Shown here: in pieces, positions 1 through 7,367 of the stretch
How the letters are laid out: each line of letters starts with the position of its first letter
Position numbering within the stretch: position 1 is the first letter of the stretch
Source of the DNA: a bacterium
GTDB taxonomy: Bacteria > UBA4055
Length of the DNA stretch: 64,000 nt
Direction: 5' to 3'
NCBI GenBank assembly: GCA_029559475.1
Contig: JAKQBN010000055.1
Span: 1-64,000, forward strand
The notes under the pieces: model-generated
What the model saw: the letters and a program-made list of their open reading frames with translations, nothing else
Told to the model about the DNA's origin: nothing
Databases searched by the model: none
Made by a program: the position numbers and the translations under genes

Positions 1-15
1 CTTATCGGGATTAAC

Positions 16-84
16 AGCAAGCAGCTGACTCCTTTAGAGGTTTGTTCGTAAACAGGGACCTAGAAAACATGAGGCTGTCTTGCT
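16..84 (+). other. Possible structured leader of the first WYL gene
   Basis: Read directly: AGCAAG-CAGC (16-25) can pair with GCTG-T-CTTGCT (74-84), a 10-bp stem with one bulge. Inside it, GTTTG (40-44) and TAAAC (49-53) enclose a TTCG loop. The element lies 60 nt before the WYL-family start codon on the same strand. It could be a 5' leader structure or the tail of an RNA whose start lies outside the window. No known family is recognised. Confidence 0.3.
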
Positions 85-143
85 ATTACAAATTTAATTA
101 AAAACTTAACGAAATTTAAACAAAAAATAAGTAGGAGAATATC

Positions 144-1175
144 ATGGCCGTGGAAAAATATCAGTTCGAGAGGGTGCTTGCGGCTCTGCAGGCTCTGACG
201 GGCAGCGGTTTTATCAGAAGGAAGAGCTTTATGGACGAATGCAGGGTGAGTTCGAGAACTTTTGACAGGTTTATAGCTGACTTAAGGCTGTACATCCCGA
301 TAAGATATGACGATGAAAGAGAAGTCTATGTAGTTGACACGGCGCAGGAGGAAAGGCGGGGCGAGATGCTTGAATCCTATAAGAAGTTAATGATCAAGGA
401 TGATTTTCTGCTTTTCTATGCTTTCGTGAGGAGTATGATCAAGAGCCGGTATTTCTTTCCGCCGTTCTCGACAGATTCGGGGACATCTTCTCAGCCTAAG
501 GATTTCGAAAAAGTGCTTTCGATGCTCGAAGAACTCGTTCTGCGCTCCGATAAGGCTATTTACGATAAGGTGGAATATTATCTTTCCGGGCACTATCAAT
601 TAAGGAACAGGCCGCATTATAAGGACGTAATTCAGAGGATACTGAACAGCTTTAAAACCGAATGCCTGATCGGGTTCGACTACTTCAGAACTAAGGTGAA
701 GGCGATGCCGTTAAAGCTCGTTTATTACAACGGTAAATGGTATATGATAGCCTACGCTGTCAATGCTGGCGGGGTGGTGAGGAATTACAGAGTGTCGCAT
801 ATCAAAAGATCAGAACTTCTGCACGGTGAATATTTTCCGGTCGTGGATATCCCCGAATACAGCTTTAATAAGTCTTTCGGGATCTATATGGACGAGGACA
901 TTAAGAGGGCAGTGATCAACATTTACGGCTCAGCGGCGGATGACGCGATGGAGATCGTCTGGCACAAAGACCAGTTCACGCAGATAAAGAAGGATAAAAA
1001 CGGCGAGAAATACGCGGAGATCAGGCTGGATTATCCTGAGAACGGCGCGGTCGAGCTGATATCGAAAACCCTCTCGTTCGGAACTCATGCCGAGATAGTT
1101 TCGCCGCCTGAACTTAGAAAGCAGTGGATAAAAGAGATCACGGAGATGCATAAAAGATTTAAAGAAAAGAAATAA
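144..1175 (+). CDS. WYL-domain transcriptional regulator with WCX domain
   Basis: A 343-residue DNA-binding regulator of the YafY/WYL type. Residues ~5-60 form a winged helix (SSRTFDRFIADLR). The WYL domain lies around residues 165-225 (IGFDYFRTKVKAMPLKLVYY, then NGKWYMIAYA), and residues ~245-340 resemble the WCX extension. WYL domains sense ligands, often nucleic acids or nucleotides, and in many genomes control phage-defence loci; the ligand here is unknown. AGGAG lies 8 nt before ATG 144. A shorter paralogue without WCX is at 5996. It sits upstream of rmuC and the vWA cluster, but nothing shows which genes it controls. Confidence 0.9.
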   Translation: MAVEKYQFERVLAALQALTGSGFIRRKSFMDECRVSSRTFDRFIADLRLYIPIRYDDEREVYVVDTAQEERRGEMLESYKKLMIKDDFLLFYAFVRSMIKSRYFFPPFSTDSGTSSQPKDFEKVLSMLEELVLRSDKAIYDKVEYYLSGHYQLRNRPHYKDVIQRILNSFKTECLIGFDYFRTKVKAMPLKLVYYNGKWYMIAYAVNAGGVVRNYRVSHIKRSELLHGEYFPVVDIPEYSFNKSFGIYMDEDIKRAVINIYGSAADDAMEIVWHKDQFTQIKKDKNGEKYAEIRLDYPENGAVELISKTLSFGTHAEIVSPPELRKQWIKEITEMHKRFKEKK

Positions 1176-1246
1176 AATGAATCCTTTACATTTTATTAAG
1201 TTTTGAATTAAATTACTCATAAGAAATTATTCATCGGAGAACATAA

Positions 1247-2590
1247 ATGGAAACAGTTTTATTCATAGTCATCGGGATGGTCATAGGCATATCGATAGGA
1301 TATTTGTACGGCAAAGTAAATTCAAATGCGGTCATTGATAAAGAAAAGGAATTTTTCGGATATAAAGCAGCCGCGGAAGCTCAGTTAAAATCCCTCGGCG
1401 ATAAACTGGATGATAAGAACAAAGAGATAACGGAATTGAAGGGAGATATCTCAAAGAAAACCGATGAATTGAATATTATGAATCAGGCGCTGGCTAAGTC
1501 ACAGGCGAATAATGAAGCGCTGAACGAGAAACTTGAGGATCAGAAGAAAGAGCTTGAAGAACTCGGCAAAAGGCTGAATATGGAATTTGAGAACATAGCG
1601 AATAAGATTTTAGATACGAAGACGGAGAAATTCACCGAGCTCAATAAGAATAACCTCAAAGCCATTCTCGAACCTCTAGGCAGCAACATTGACGAATTCA
1701 AGAAGATAGTCAATGAGACTTATGATAAAGAATCAAAAGAGCGTTTTTCGCTGGGTGAAAAAGTTAAAGAACTGGCCCTGCTCAATCAGGTGATAAGCAC
1801 GGAGGCCAAGAATCTGACCAATGCGCTCAAGACACAGTCCAAAACTCAGGGAATGTGGGGCGAGATGATCCTCGAGACCATACTTGAGAAGTCGGGATTA
1901 AGGAAAGGCGAGGAGTATTTTACGGAATACCAGCTCACCGATGCCGACGGCAAAGCCTTAAAGTCCGAATCCGAAAATAAAAAGATGCGCCCAGATGCCA
2001 TAATCAAATATCCGGACAACCGGAGCATACTGATAGATTCAAAAGTATCGTTAAATTCATTTTTAAGATTATCGGAAGCGACGGATCCTGTAGAACAGCA
2101 GACTGAACTCTCTGCTCATGTGGCAGCGGTCAAAGACAGAATAGACGAGCTCAGCAAAAGAGGCTATGACGATTACGACAAGACCTTAGACTTCGTCATG
2201 ATGTTCATACCCAGCGAACCGGCTTATATTGCGGCTATGCAGGGCGATCCCGGCCTGTGGAATTATGCTTATGACAAACGGATACTGCTCATCAATCCCA
2301 CCAATCTGATAATATCGGTCAAGCTGATCTATGATCTGTGGAAAAGGGAATACCAGAACAAGAACGCGATGGATATAGCTGACCGCGGCGCGAAACTATA
2401 CGATAAATTCGTGGGCTTCGTGGAGAATTTAAGAGAGGTCGAAAAGCACATGGATAAATCCAAAGAAGCGTTCAATGAGGCATACAAGCAGCTATCGACC
2501 GGCAATGATAATCTCGTACTCCAGACAACCAAGCTCAAAGAGCTGGGCTTAAAAAATAAAAAGAATCTTCCCCCCGATCTGTTCGATTAA
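1247..2590 (+). CDS. rmuC: RmuC family DNA recombination protein
   Basis: 447 residues, the usual RmuC layout: one N-terminal membrane segment (residues ~3-22), a long charged coiled coil (~35-130), then the RmuC nuclease-like domain (~150-425) with GMWGEMILETILEKSGL, a DSKVSLNSFLRL strand containing the conserved D-x-K, and MMFIPSEPAYIAAM. RmuC limits inversions between short repeats and is thought to act on DNA during recombination. TCGGAG lies 7 nt before ATG. There is no obvious operon partner; the following gene has its own palindrome-bearing promoter. Confidence 0.93.
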   Translation: METVLFIVIGMVIGISIGYLYGKVNSNAVIDKEKEFFGYKAAAEAQLKSLGDKLDDKNKEITELKGDISKKTDELNIMNQALAKSQANNEALNEKLEDQKKELEELGKRLNMEFENIANKILDTKTEKFTELNKNNLKAILEPLGSNIDEFKKIVNETYDKESKERFSLGEKVKELALLNQVISTEAKNLTNALKTQSKTQGMWGEMILETILEKSGLRKGEEYFTEYQLTDADGKALKSESENKKMRPDAIIKYPDNRSILIDSKVSLNSFLRLSEATDPVEQQTELSAHVAAVKDRIDELSKRGYDDYDKTLDFVMMFIPSEPAYIAAMQGDPGLWNYAYDKRILLINPTNLIISVKLIYDLWKREYQNKNAMDIADRGAKLYDKFVGFVENLREVEKHMDKSKEAFNEAYKQLSTGNDNLVLQTTKLKELGLKNKKNLPPDLFD

Positions 2591-2618
2591 CAAAAAACAA
2601 TAAATATTTTTCTTACTT

Positions 2619-2651
2619 CGCCATTATGTGGCGTACACTATCCTTTACATT
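2619..2651 (+). promoter_or_regulatory. Palindromic operator/promoter, copy A
   Basis: CGCCA-TTATG-TGGCG (2619-2633) is followed after exactly 12 nt by TACATT (2646-2651), a plausible -10 hexamer. No good -35 hexamer lies 17 nt upstream of it; that position falls on the palindrome centre, so a bound protein probably replaces or blocks the -35. It serves the vWA gene at 2683. Copies B, C and D have the same 12-nt spacing. Confidence 0.75.
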
Positions 2652-2652
2652 A

Positions 2653-2677
2653 CCTCCGTGACATTAAAAAACGGAGG
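2653..2677 (+). promoter_or_regulatory. Hairpin overlapping the vWA ribosome-binding site
   Basis: CCTCCGT (2653-2659) is the exact complement of ACGGAGG (2671-2677), and the latter contains the Shine-Dalgarno sequence of the vWA gene. The 7-bp stem with an 11-nt loop would hide the ribosome-binding site. A similar arrangement follows operator copy C. Whether it forms in vivo is inference. Confidence 0.45.
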
Positions 2678-2682
2678 ACAAA

Positions 2683-3285
2683 ATGCCAAAAAAAGATCAT
2701 ACACACCTCGTCTGCATACTCGACAGGTCAGGTTCAATGGGAAGTGTAGCCGGTGATGCCATCGGAGGATTCAACACATTTCTCGAAGATCAGAAAAAAC
2801 AGCCCGGATCGATGACCGTTTCGCTTGTGCTTTTCGACAACGAATACCTTATGCCGGTAAAGAATGAGGTAATAAGCAAAGTAGAGCCGCTTACATCAAA
2901 AACATATGTTCCGAGAGGAATGACAGCCCTTCTCGACGCGGTCGGGAAAACGATAAACGACACGAATGCGGAACACGCCAAATTACCTAAAAAAGAACTC
3001 CCGGAAAATGTCATAGTCTGTATTCTCACCGACGGACATGAAAATGCTTCTAAAGAATTTAAAAGAGAACAGATAAAGCAGATGATAGAGAATCAGAAAA
3101 AAGATCACGGATGGGAGTTCGTGTTTCTCGCTGCTAATCAGGATGCGTTCTCCGAAGCAGGGTCTATCGGAATTGACAGAGACAATACCTTTAATTACCG
3201 CTCTGATTCAAAAGGAACGAAAGATGCTTTCAACATGATGTGTGAAAGCGTGACGGACATAAAAAGCAAAAAAAGTAAGAAATAG
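2683..3285 (+). CDS. Small von Willebrand factor A domain protein
   Basis: A 200-residue, single-domain soluble vWA protein. The MIDAS motif DRSGSMG is at residues ~14-20, with a conserved Thr in PRGMTALLDAVG and the Asp of LTDGHEN completing the metal site. No signal peptide or membrane segment is seen. The C terminus is Lys/Ser rich (KSKKSKK). Proteins of this type act as metal-dependent adaptors and often partner MoxR-type AAA+ ATPases; two AAA+ genes with the same upstream operator lie at 15.0 and 18.5 kb. It heads a same-strand group with the peptidase-like gene 3307. Its last codons and 3' flank (3268-3295) recur at 5786. Confidence 0.9.
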   Translation: MPKKDHTHLVCILDRSGSMGSVAGDAIGGFNTFLEDQKKQPGSMTVSLVLFDNEYLMPVKNEVISKVEPLTSKTYVPRGMTALLDAVGKTINDTNAEHAKLPKKELPENVIVCILTDGHENASKEFKREQIKQMIENQKKDHGWEFVFLAANQDAFSEAGSIGIDRDNTFNYRSDSKGTKDAFNMMCESVTDIKSKKSKK

Positions 3286-3295
3286 CTTGATAAAA
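3268..3295 (+). repeat. Direct repeat, vWA 3' end, copy 1
   Basis: The final codons, stop and first downstream bases of the vWA gene. The core TAAGAAATAGCTTGATAAAA is identical at 3276-3295 and 5794-5813, and over 28 positions 27 match (second copy 5786-5813). The two copies bracket the block 3307-5782. Confidence 0.8.
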
Positions 3296-3306
3296 CGGGA
3301 GTAAAA

Positions 3307-4005
3307 ATGAAAATTCACGAAATTAGAAAACAGGATGATATAGATTTCCAGACTCTAGGTTATTTTATCGCTTTTGAATTAGAAAGCGGAGATGTGGTAC
3401 TTGATAAATTCGCGAAGCTAGACGGCGCAGTCAGAAAAGGCAGAGGCCCAAAGCAGTTTGTGTATGTGCCGGGGACAAGACCGGACAGAGTCGTACTTGT
3501 CGCTCATGCCGATACATGGTGGGATGAATTTAACGGATTCGGCATGGGATTTAAGGAAGGTCTGGGCGCGGATGACAGGGCTGGCTGTGCGATATTGTGG
3601 CTGTTAAGAGATACAGGCCATTCTCTGCTGATCCTGAACGGCGAGGAACCCGGGCTTCAAGGCGCAAAATATTTGAAGGAAGAGCACACTGATCTGTTCA
3701 ATGAAATAAATTCACACCGTTTTATGATCGAATTCGATATCAGGAACGGCAGCGAGTTCAATATTTTTGAGATAGGCACACCTGAATTCGAAGAATATAT
3801 AAAGAATAAGACGAATTATACCCGGGAGTACCGCTCCTGCACCGACATCGAGATCCTGTGCGAAAGGATATGCGGGGTCTACCTGAGCGCAGGCTACAAA
3901 AACGAACACACATACAAAGAGATGATAGACATAGAACAATGGAAGCATACGCTCGATCTGTGCAGAACCTGGCTGAAAGAAGAAATGCCGGAATTTTTAT
4001 TATAA
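3307..4005 (+). CDS. Putative M28/M42-fold zinc peptidase-like protein
   Basis: 232 residues. The spacing of possible metal ligands resembles di-zinc aminopeptidases: HAD in VVLVAHADTWW (~65-68), GADDRAG (~88-94) with the bridging Asp, then NGEEPGLQGAKYL (~112-124) with the catalytic/ligand Glu pair, and a late His in NEHTYKE (~200). It is shorter than typical M28/M42 enzymes (about 300-350 residues), so activity is uncertain. CGGGAG lies 6 nt before ATG and only 21 nt separate it from the vWA stop, so the two are probably co-transcribed from operator A. No signal peptide. Confidence 0.65.
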   Translation: MKIHEIRKQDDIDFQTLGYFIAFELESGDVVLDKFAKLDGAVRKGRGPKQFVYVPGTRPDRVVLVAHADTWWDEFNGFGMGFKEGLGADDRAGCAILWLLRDTGHSLLILNGEEPGLQGAKYLKEEHTDLFNEINSHRFMIEFDIRNGSEFNIFEIGTPEFEEYIKNKTNYTREYRSCTDIEILCERICGVYLSAGYKNEHTYKEMIDIEQWKHTLDLCRTWLKEEMPEFLL

Positions 4006-4033
4006 CGCCATTCTGCGGCAAGGGAGCAATAAA

Positions 4034-4636
4034 ATGTTCAAAGCGTCACTTAAGCGGATAATAGAAGAAAGGATCAACGCGGATGGTCTGACCGTAAAAG
4101 AACTGGCGGTAAAGCTGGATTACAGCGAAAAATATGCTGAAGTCGCTGAACGGAGGCTTCAGAAGATACTTTCAGGCGAATTTTTGGGCATGACGGAAGG
4201 TGAATATGACTTTAAATATACCAACAGGGAAATACTGACGCTGGTATGCGGGTCGCTCAAGATAAGCGAGGCCATAATCGAGTGCGGAATAAATGAAATA
4301 TGGGAAGAATTCCACAGGCGCAATTCGGTTTTCACTACTTACATAAAGATTGTGCCGGAAAATGATATCCGTCCCTACGGAATGTCTTCATGCTTGCTCG
4401 ATCATCGCATAAGAACAATTTACATGCCTGTAGGACTGACAGAAGAAGAATTGTCTTTCAGGTTATATACCGCGGAGAATGAATGCAGGGAACATTATGC
4501 CGAAAATAAAGGCGATCTCGGCAGAGGCTACGGGCGGATACTGTCATACAGATACTATTACGCCGGGAATGCTTATGTGGATATTATCCCCGAGAACGGT
4601 GATGTAAGAATAAAAGGATTAATTTCAGGTAGTTAA
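4034..4636 (+). CDS. Hypothetical protein with N-terminal helix-turn-helix-like region
   Basis: 200 residues, family not recognised. Residues ~8-50 (INADGLTVKELAVKLDYSEK, then RRLQKILSGE) look like a Cro/XRE-type helix-turn-helix. The C-terminal half is a mixed alpha/beta region with no motif I know. GGGAG lies 5 nt before ATG. It is the third gene of the block downstream of operator A and bracketed by the vWA-3'-end repeat. It could be a local regulator; this is inference. Confidence 0.6.
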   Translation: MFKASLKRIIEERINADGLTVKELAVKLDYSEKYAEVAERRLQKILSGEFLGMTEGEYDFKYTNREILTLVCGSLKISEAIIECGINEIWEEFHRRNSVFTTYIKIVPENDIRPYGMSSCLLDHRIRTIYMPVGLTEEELSFRLYTAENECREHYAENKGDLGRGYGRILSYRYYYAGNAYVDIIPENGDVRIKGLISGS

Positions 4637-4642
4637 AAAATT

Positions 4643-5017
4643 ATGAAAAAAAAGTACACATTTGAATCAGTCACCGGAATGTCTTATGAAAAATATTTAG
4701 AATTAGAAAATAAATATCATGAAGAATCAACGCGTAAATATGAAGAATTTATGGAGAAAGATATTGCTCATAAAAAAGTATTGTTAAACAGTCTTTATAG
4801 AAAAAAATGTTATTTAATGAAAAAATACAAAGCATATATAGAGGAATACCCTGTTTTTTCTATTGTAATAAATGAATCATATAATCATGTCAAGGCAGAA
4901 ATTGAAGCAGATGGTGTAACTTATGTTGTTTTTACTTCCGTATATTTTTTTACTTATTATGTATCAGACGATATTAAAATTCGCTTTATGTCAAAAAAAA
5001 AGCGTGAAGGCATCTAA
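4643..5017 (+). CDS. Hypothetical AT-rich protein
   Basis: 124 residues, starting 6 nt after the previous stop, so probably translationally coupled; no Shine-Dalgarno is visible. The first half is a Lys/Glu/Tyr-rich helix (residues ~10-70), the second a short beta-rich segment (VKAEIEADGVTYVVFTSVYF). Codon use is far more AT-rich than the genes on either side, which suggests separate acquisition. No family recognised. Confidence 0.55.
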   Translation: MKKKYTFESVTGMSYEKYLELENKYHEESTRKYEEFMEKDIAHKKVLLNSLYRKKCYLMKKYKAYIEEYPVFSIVINESYNHVKAEIEADGVTYVVFTSVYFFTYYVSDDIKIRFMSKKKREGI

Positions 5018-5036
5018 CGAAAAAAAAGGATCCTGA

Positions 5037-5393
5037 ATGGACACTAGATTTACCATAATAATAACAGAATTCCGGCCGTTTGTGGACGAAGAAATGTATA
5101 TCAAGATCGAAGAAATCGATGACGGAAGTCTCGCACTGATAAATAAAGAAAATGAGACGATCGAACAATTCGGAAAAGAAGTAAAAACCAAAGTCCTGAA
5201 GCTGCTAAAGAAGATAGATATTTCAGAACCGCCGAATTTCGTATTCGGGTGCGACGGAGTATTCTGCAGTATAACGGTCGGATCAGGCTTCAACAGATAT
5301 ACATTTGACTGGTGGGATTCAGTACCTCTAAATAAAAACTGGAGACCACTCCGAAAAATAAAAAAGATATTCATGCCGGAGACTGCGACATGA
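5037..5393 (+). CDS. Hypothetical protein, tandem paralogue 1
   Basis: 118 residues, no known family. It shares a core with the next gene: an amphipathic N-terminal strand pair, DGSLAL, the exact string KIDISEPP, a central beta segment (CSITVGSGFNRYTFDWW) and a final NKNWRPL. The conserved Trp residues and alternating strands suggest a small beta-sheet domain. AAGGA precedes ATG. Its stop overlaps the next start (ATGA), so the pair is translationally coupled. Confidence 0.6.
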   Translation: MDTRFTIIITEFRPFVDEEMYIKIEEIDDGSLALINKENETIEQFGKEVKTKVLKLLKKIDISEPPNFVFGCDGVFCSITVGSGFNRYTFDWWDSVPLNKNWRPLRKIKKIFMPETAT

Positions 5394-5782
5394 ATCGTAC
5401 AGATAATAGAAAAAACTATGCAGGGCTGCCGTATATTCCCGAATTCAGACTAATACTGACGGAATATGAATTAAAATCTGAGAAAACAACAAGAATCATT
5501 CTTGAAGAAAACAGCGACGGAAGCCTGACTTTAAAATCAGACGACGGCAAAAAGCTGGATCAATTCACTGAGCAGGATAAAAATTACATCTATGAACAGC
5601 TCGGAAAGATAGATATTTCAGAACCGCCGGCAGACACAAACGAAACCGAAGGCAAAGGTTACAGCATAACAGTATGCGCAGGATTAAACAAACTGACATT
5701 TCAATGGCGGAACGAAACGATAGACAAAAACTGGCAGCCGCTCATCAACATTAGGGATAAGTACATGAATTTACCGGAATGA
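5390..5782 (+). CDS. Hypothetical protein, tandem paralogue 2
   Basis: 130 residues, clearly duplicated from or with the preceding gene: DGSLTL, GKIDISEPP, YSITVCAGLNKLTFQWRNE and NWQPL align in order. It overlaps the upstream gene by 4 nt. Function unknown. The duplicated vWA 3' tail begins immediately after it, marking the right edge of the block. Confidence 0.6.
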   Translation: MNRTDNRKNYAGLPYIPEFRLILTEYELKSEKTTRIILEENSDGSLTLKSDDGKKLDQFTEQDKNYIYEQLGKIDISEPPADTNETEGKGYSITVCAGLNKLTFQWRNETIDKNWQPLINIRDKYMNLPE

Positions 5783-5785
5783 ATG

Positions 5786-5813
5786 AAAAAAAATAAGAAA
5801 TAGCTTGATAAAA
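5786..5813 (+). repeat. Direct repeat, vWA 3' end, copy 2
   Basis: Repeats the Lys-rich end, stop codon and downstream bases of the vWA gene (27 of 28 positions, see 3268). In this copy TTGATA (5805-5810) is reused as a possible -35 element for the WYL gene at 5996. Confidence 0.8.
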
Positions 5814-5833
5814 TAGAAAAAAAAGGTTATATT
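5805..5833 (+). promoter_or_regulatory. Sigma70-like promoter of the second WYL gene
   Basis: TTGATA (5805-5810), 17-nt spacer, TATATT (5828-5833). The start point would be near 5840, leaving a leader of about 155 nt before ATG 5996. The -35 lies inside the duplicated vWA tail. Confidence 0.6.
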
Positions 5834-5876
5834 CGGGGCGCAAATTTAAACAACTCAAAGGTGAATACTAAAAAAT

Positions 5877-5987
5877 CCTAGATCGGATCTCGAAAGGCCT
5901 GAACTAAATAACTTACAAACTAAGTTCTTTAGTTGCTGTTAATACCGGCAAGTATTTCAGGCAGAAGATCTATGAAAAAAATCTAGG
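5877..5987 (+). other. Candidate RNA switch in the leader of the second WYL gene
   Basis: Seen: GCCTGAA (5897-5903) pairs with TTCAGGC (5956-5962). Within it ACTAAA-t-AACTTA (5903-5915) pairs with TAAGTT-c-TTTAGT (5921-5933) around a 5-nt loop. Upstream, CCTAGATC (5877-5884) can pair either with GATCTA (5967-5972) or with ATCTAGG (5981-5987), which overlaps the AGGAGG ribosome-binding site. The two pairings exclude each other, as expression-platform helices of a riboswitch do. No known riboswitch class is recognised. Confidence 0.45.
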
Positions 5988-5995
5988 AGGGTATC

Positions 5996-6736
5996 ATGCC
6001 TGAGAGCCATTCCGCCCAAAGATTTCTGTCAGCTCTGACACAGTTATACACCAAAGGCTACATCGACAGCCGCAAGTTTAAAGAAGATAATGATATCAGC
6101 AGCGACCGCACGCTGTCCAGATTCATAAAAGATTTTAAAGAGTTCGTGCCTGTCGAATATGACAGAGCAAAAAAAGTTTATGTCAAAACAAATACAGACG
6201 CTAATGATTACTCAGACATGCTTGATATGTTCTCCACCTTAAGAACCAACGAAGAGATGTTCTTCTTCTACTCCTTCGTCAAAAGCATGATCAAAAGCGG
6301 GAGTTTTCTGCCTCCCGTCAGCACCTCAAAAACCAATGATTCCGAGTATGACAGCATACTCAGAAAGCTTGAAAAGCTGATTGACCCGAATGATGCAGGA
6401 ATGCACTCAAAAATTGAATATTACTGCGATACTGACTGTGATACTGACAATAAAGTCCGCTTCAACAAAGTCTTCTCAGAAATATTCAAAAGCTTTAAAA
6501 CAGACAGACTTCTCAGCTTCAGATACAAAAGCAGAGAAGTTACAGTGCAGCCTGTTAAAATAATAAGATATAATGAAAGGTGGTATCTTGCAGCCTTAAA
6601 ATGCAATGATAACAATAAGCCCGCTGTATATGAGCTTGCCGCAGTTGATTATATAAAAGTTACAGACAGTCGTGCCAGCTTTAATGTTATTGAGCCTGAC
6701 AGCAGAGAGTTCATCAAACTGATCGAAAGATCATAA
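5996..6736 (+). CDS. Short WYL-domain regulator lacking WCX
   Basis: 246 residues, a paralogue of the 343-residue protein at 144: same winged-helix start (SSDRTLSRFIKDFKEFVPVE), same linker (FFFYSFVKSMIKSGSFLPP) and a WYL-like domain (LLSFRYKSREVTVQPVKIIR, then NERWYLAALK). It stops where the WCX domain would begin, so it is either a natural short form or C-terminally truncated. AGGAGG lies 5 nt before ATG and may be masked by leader pairing. Operator copy B starts 14 nt after its stop codon. Confidence 0.85.
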   Translation: MPESHSAQRFLSALTQLYTKGYIDSRKFKEDNDISSDRTLSRFIKDFKEFVPVEYDRAKKVYVKTNTDANDYSDMLDMFSTLRTNEEMFFFYSFVKSMIKSGSFLPPVSTSKTNDSEYDSILRKLEKLIDPNDAGMHSKIEYYCDTDCDTDNKVRFNKVFSEIFKSFKTDRLLSFRYKSREVTVQPVKIIRYNERWYLAALKCNDNNKPAVYELAAVDYIKVTDSRASFNVIEPDSREFIKLIERS

Positions 6737-6749
6737 AAAATTACTACTT

Positions 6750-6782
6750 CGCCATTATTTGGCGAACTCACTTGTTTATATT
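6750..6782 (+). promoter_or_regulatory. Palindromic operator/promoter, copy B
   Basis: CGCCA-TTATT-TGGCG (6750-6764), 12-nt spacer, TATATT (6777-6782). It precedes a 27-codon reading frame and the candidate structured RNA region. TACTTCGCC at its left edge is shared with copy A. Confidence 0.75.
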
Positions 6783-6815
6783 ACCGGTAACGAAAAAAAC
6801 AAACGGGAGAAAACC

Positions 6816-6899
6816 ATGAAATTAGCCGAAGCCCTGATAAACAGAAAAGACCTTGAAGTAACAATAGCCGGTCAGCAGCAAAAGAATACAGAGCATTAG
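6816..6899 (+). pseudogene. 27-codon reading frame, possible DIP1984-family remnant
   Basis: ATG 6816 follows CGGGAG with normal spacing and encodes MKLAEALINRKDLEVTIAGQ followed by seven residues and TAG. The first residues resemble, from memory, the start of DIP1984-family proteins (MKLAEAL..R.DLQ..I), which are about 150 residues long. If so, only the N terminus survives here. It could instead be a true small peptide under operator B. Confidence 0.35.
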
Positions 6900-6911
6900 A
6901 TACAAAAATAC

Positions 6912-7152
6912 AGAACATCAACTGGGCTACGGAGCTTTTGTAGCCTGCAGGTTTTTATGTTCTTTGAAATACGGAAAGGAATGAGGAAAAGAGTTACCCG
7001 ACATCTCCATTACGGTGATCAATCTCAGTGCAGCTGGCACGATAACCCAAACTTAAGATTATACCGTTATATACCCTGTCCTCCTTTGGAGGTCAATGCT
7101 TAGCCGGAAGGCTTAATACTTATTACCGGGCGTAGTTTCTTCTTCCTTTCCG
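6912..7152 (+). ncRNA. Candidate structured RNA region
   Basis: A gene-poor stretch rich in complementary segments. AGAACAT (6912-6918) pairs with ATGTTCT (6957-6963) around GGCTAC (6925-6930)/GTAGCC (6940-6945). CGGAAAGGAA (6972-6981) is the perfect complement of TTCCTTTCCG (7143-7152), a 10-bp long-range stem. Between them lie ATCTCC/GGTGAT (7003-7019), CCTCC-TTT-GGAGG (7080-7092) and AGCC-GGAA-GGCT with a GNRA loop (7102-7113). No open frame of note. It does not match RNase P, SRP, tmRNA or riboswitches I know. It would be transcribed from operator B. Confidence 0.4.
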
Positions 7153-7183
7153 ATAAATTAACGAATAACAGACAGGAGCAATC

Positions 7184-7292
7184 ATGCCGCAGGTAGTAGA
7201 ACACATAGACAGGATCGCAAGACAAAGAAAACAGGCTGTACTTTTTGCAGAACAAACACCATGATGATCCCGAATACGGGGAGGATTTCTAA
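7184..7292 (+). pseudogene. Small hypothetical frame, probably frameshifted
   Basis: ATG 7184 follows AGGAG and encodes 26 residues (begins MPQVVEHIDRIARQRKQAVL), stopping at 7262. A +1 shift near 7250 would continue with NKHHDDPEYGEDF to TAA at 7290, a sensible charged tail, suggesting a single small gene of about 35 residues broken by an indel. Family not identified. Confidence 0.3.
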
Positions 7293-7367
7293 GATAAAAT
7301 TTATTAAGAATTGTTTTGATTTAACGTTTAATATAGGATAAATTTACAGAACTTAGGAGATAAAAAA

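Noticed and set aside
2619-2651. Sigma54 promoter reading of the operator (TGGCG as -24 element)
   Set aside because: No TTGC-like -12 element at the right spacing in any of the four copies.
4003-4018. CGCCATTCTGCGGC resembles the palindromic operator
   Set aside because: Right arm is degenerate, no TATATT follows at 12 nt, and it lies between closely spaced co-directional genes.
6981-7000. GAGGAAA near the long-range stem suggested RNase P RNA
   Set aside because: The rest of the RNase P consensus core is absent and the element is too short.
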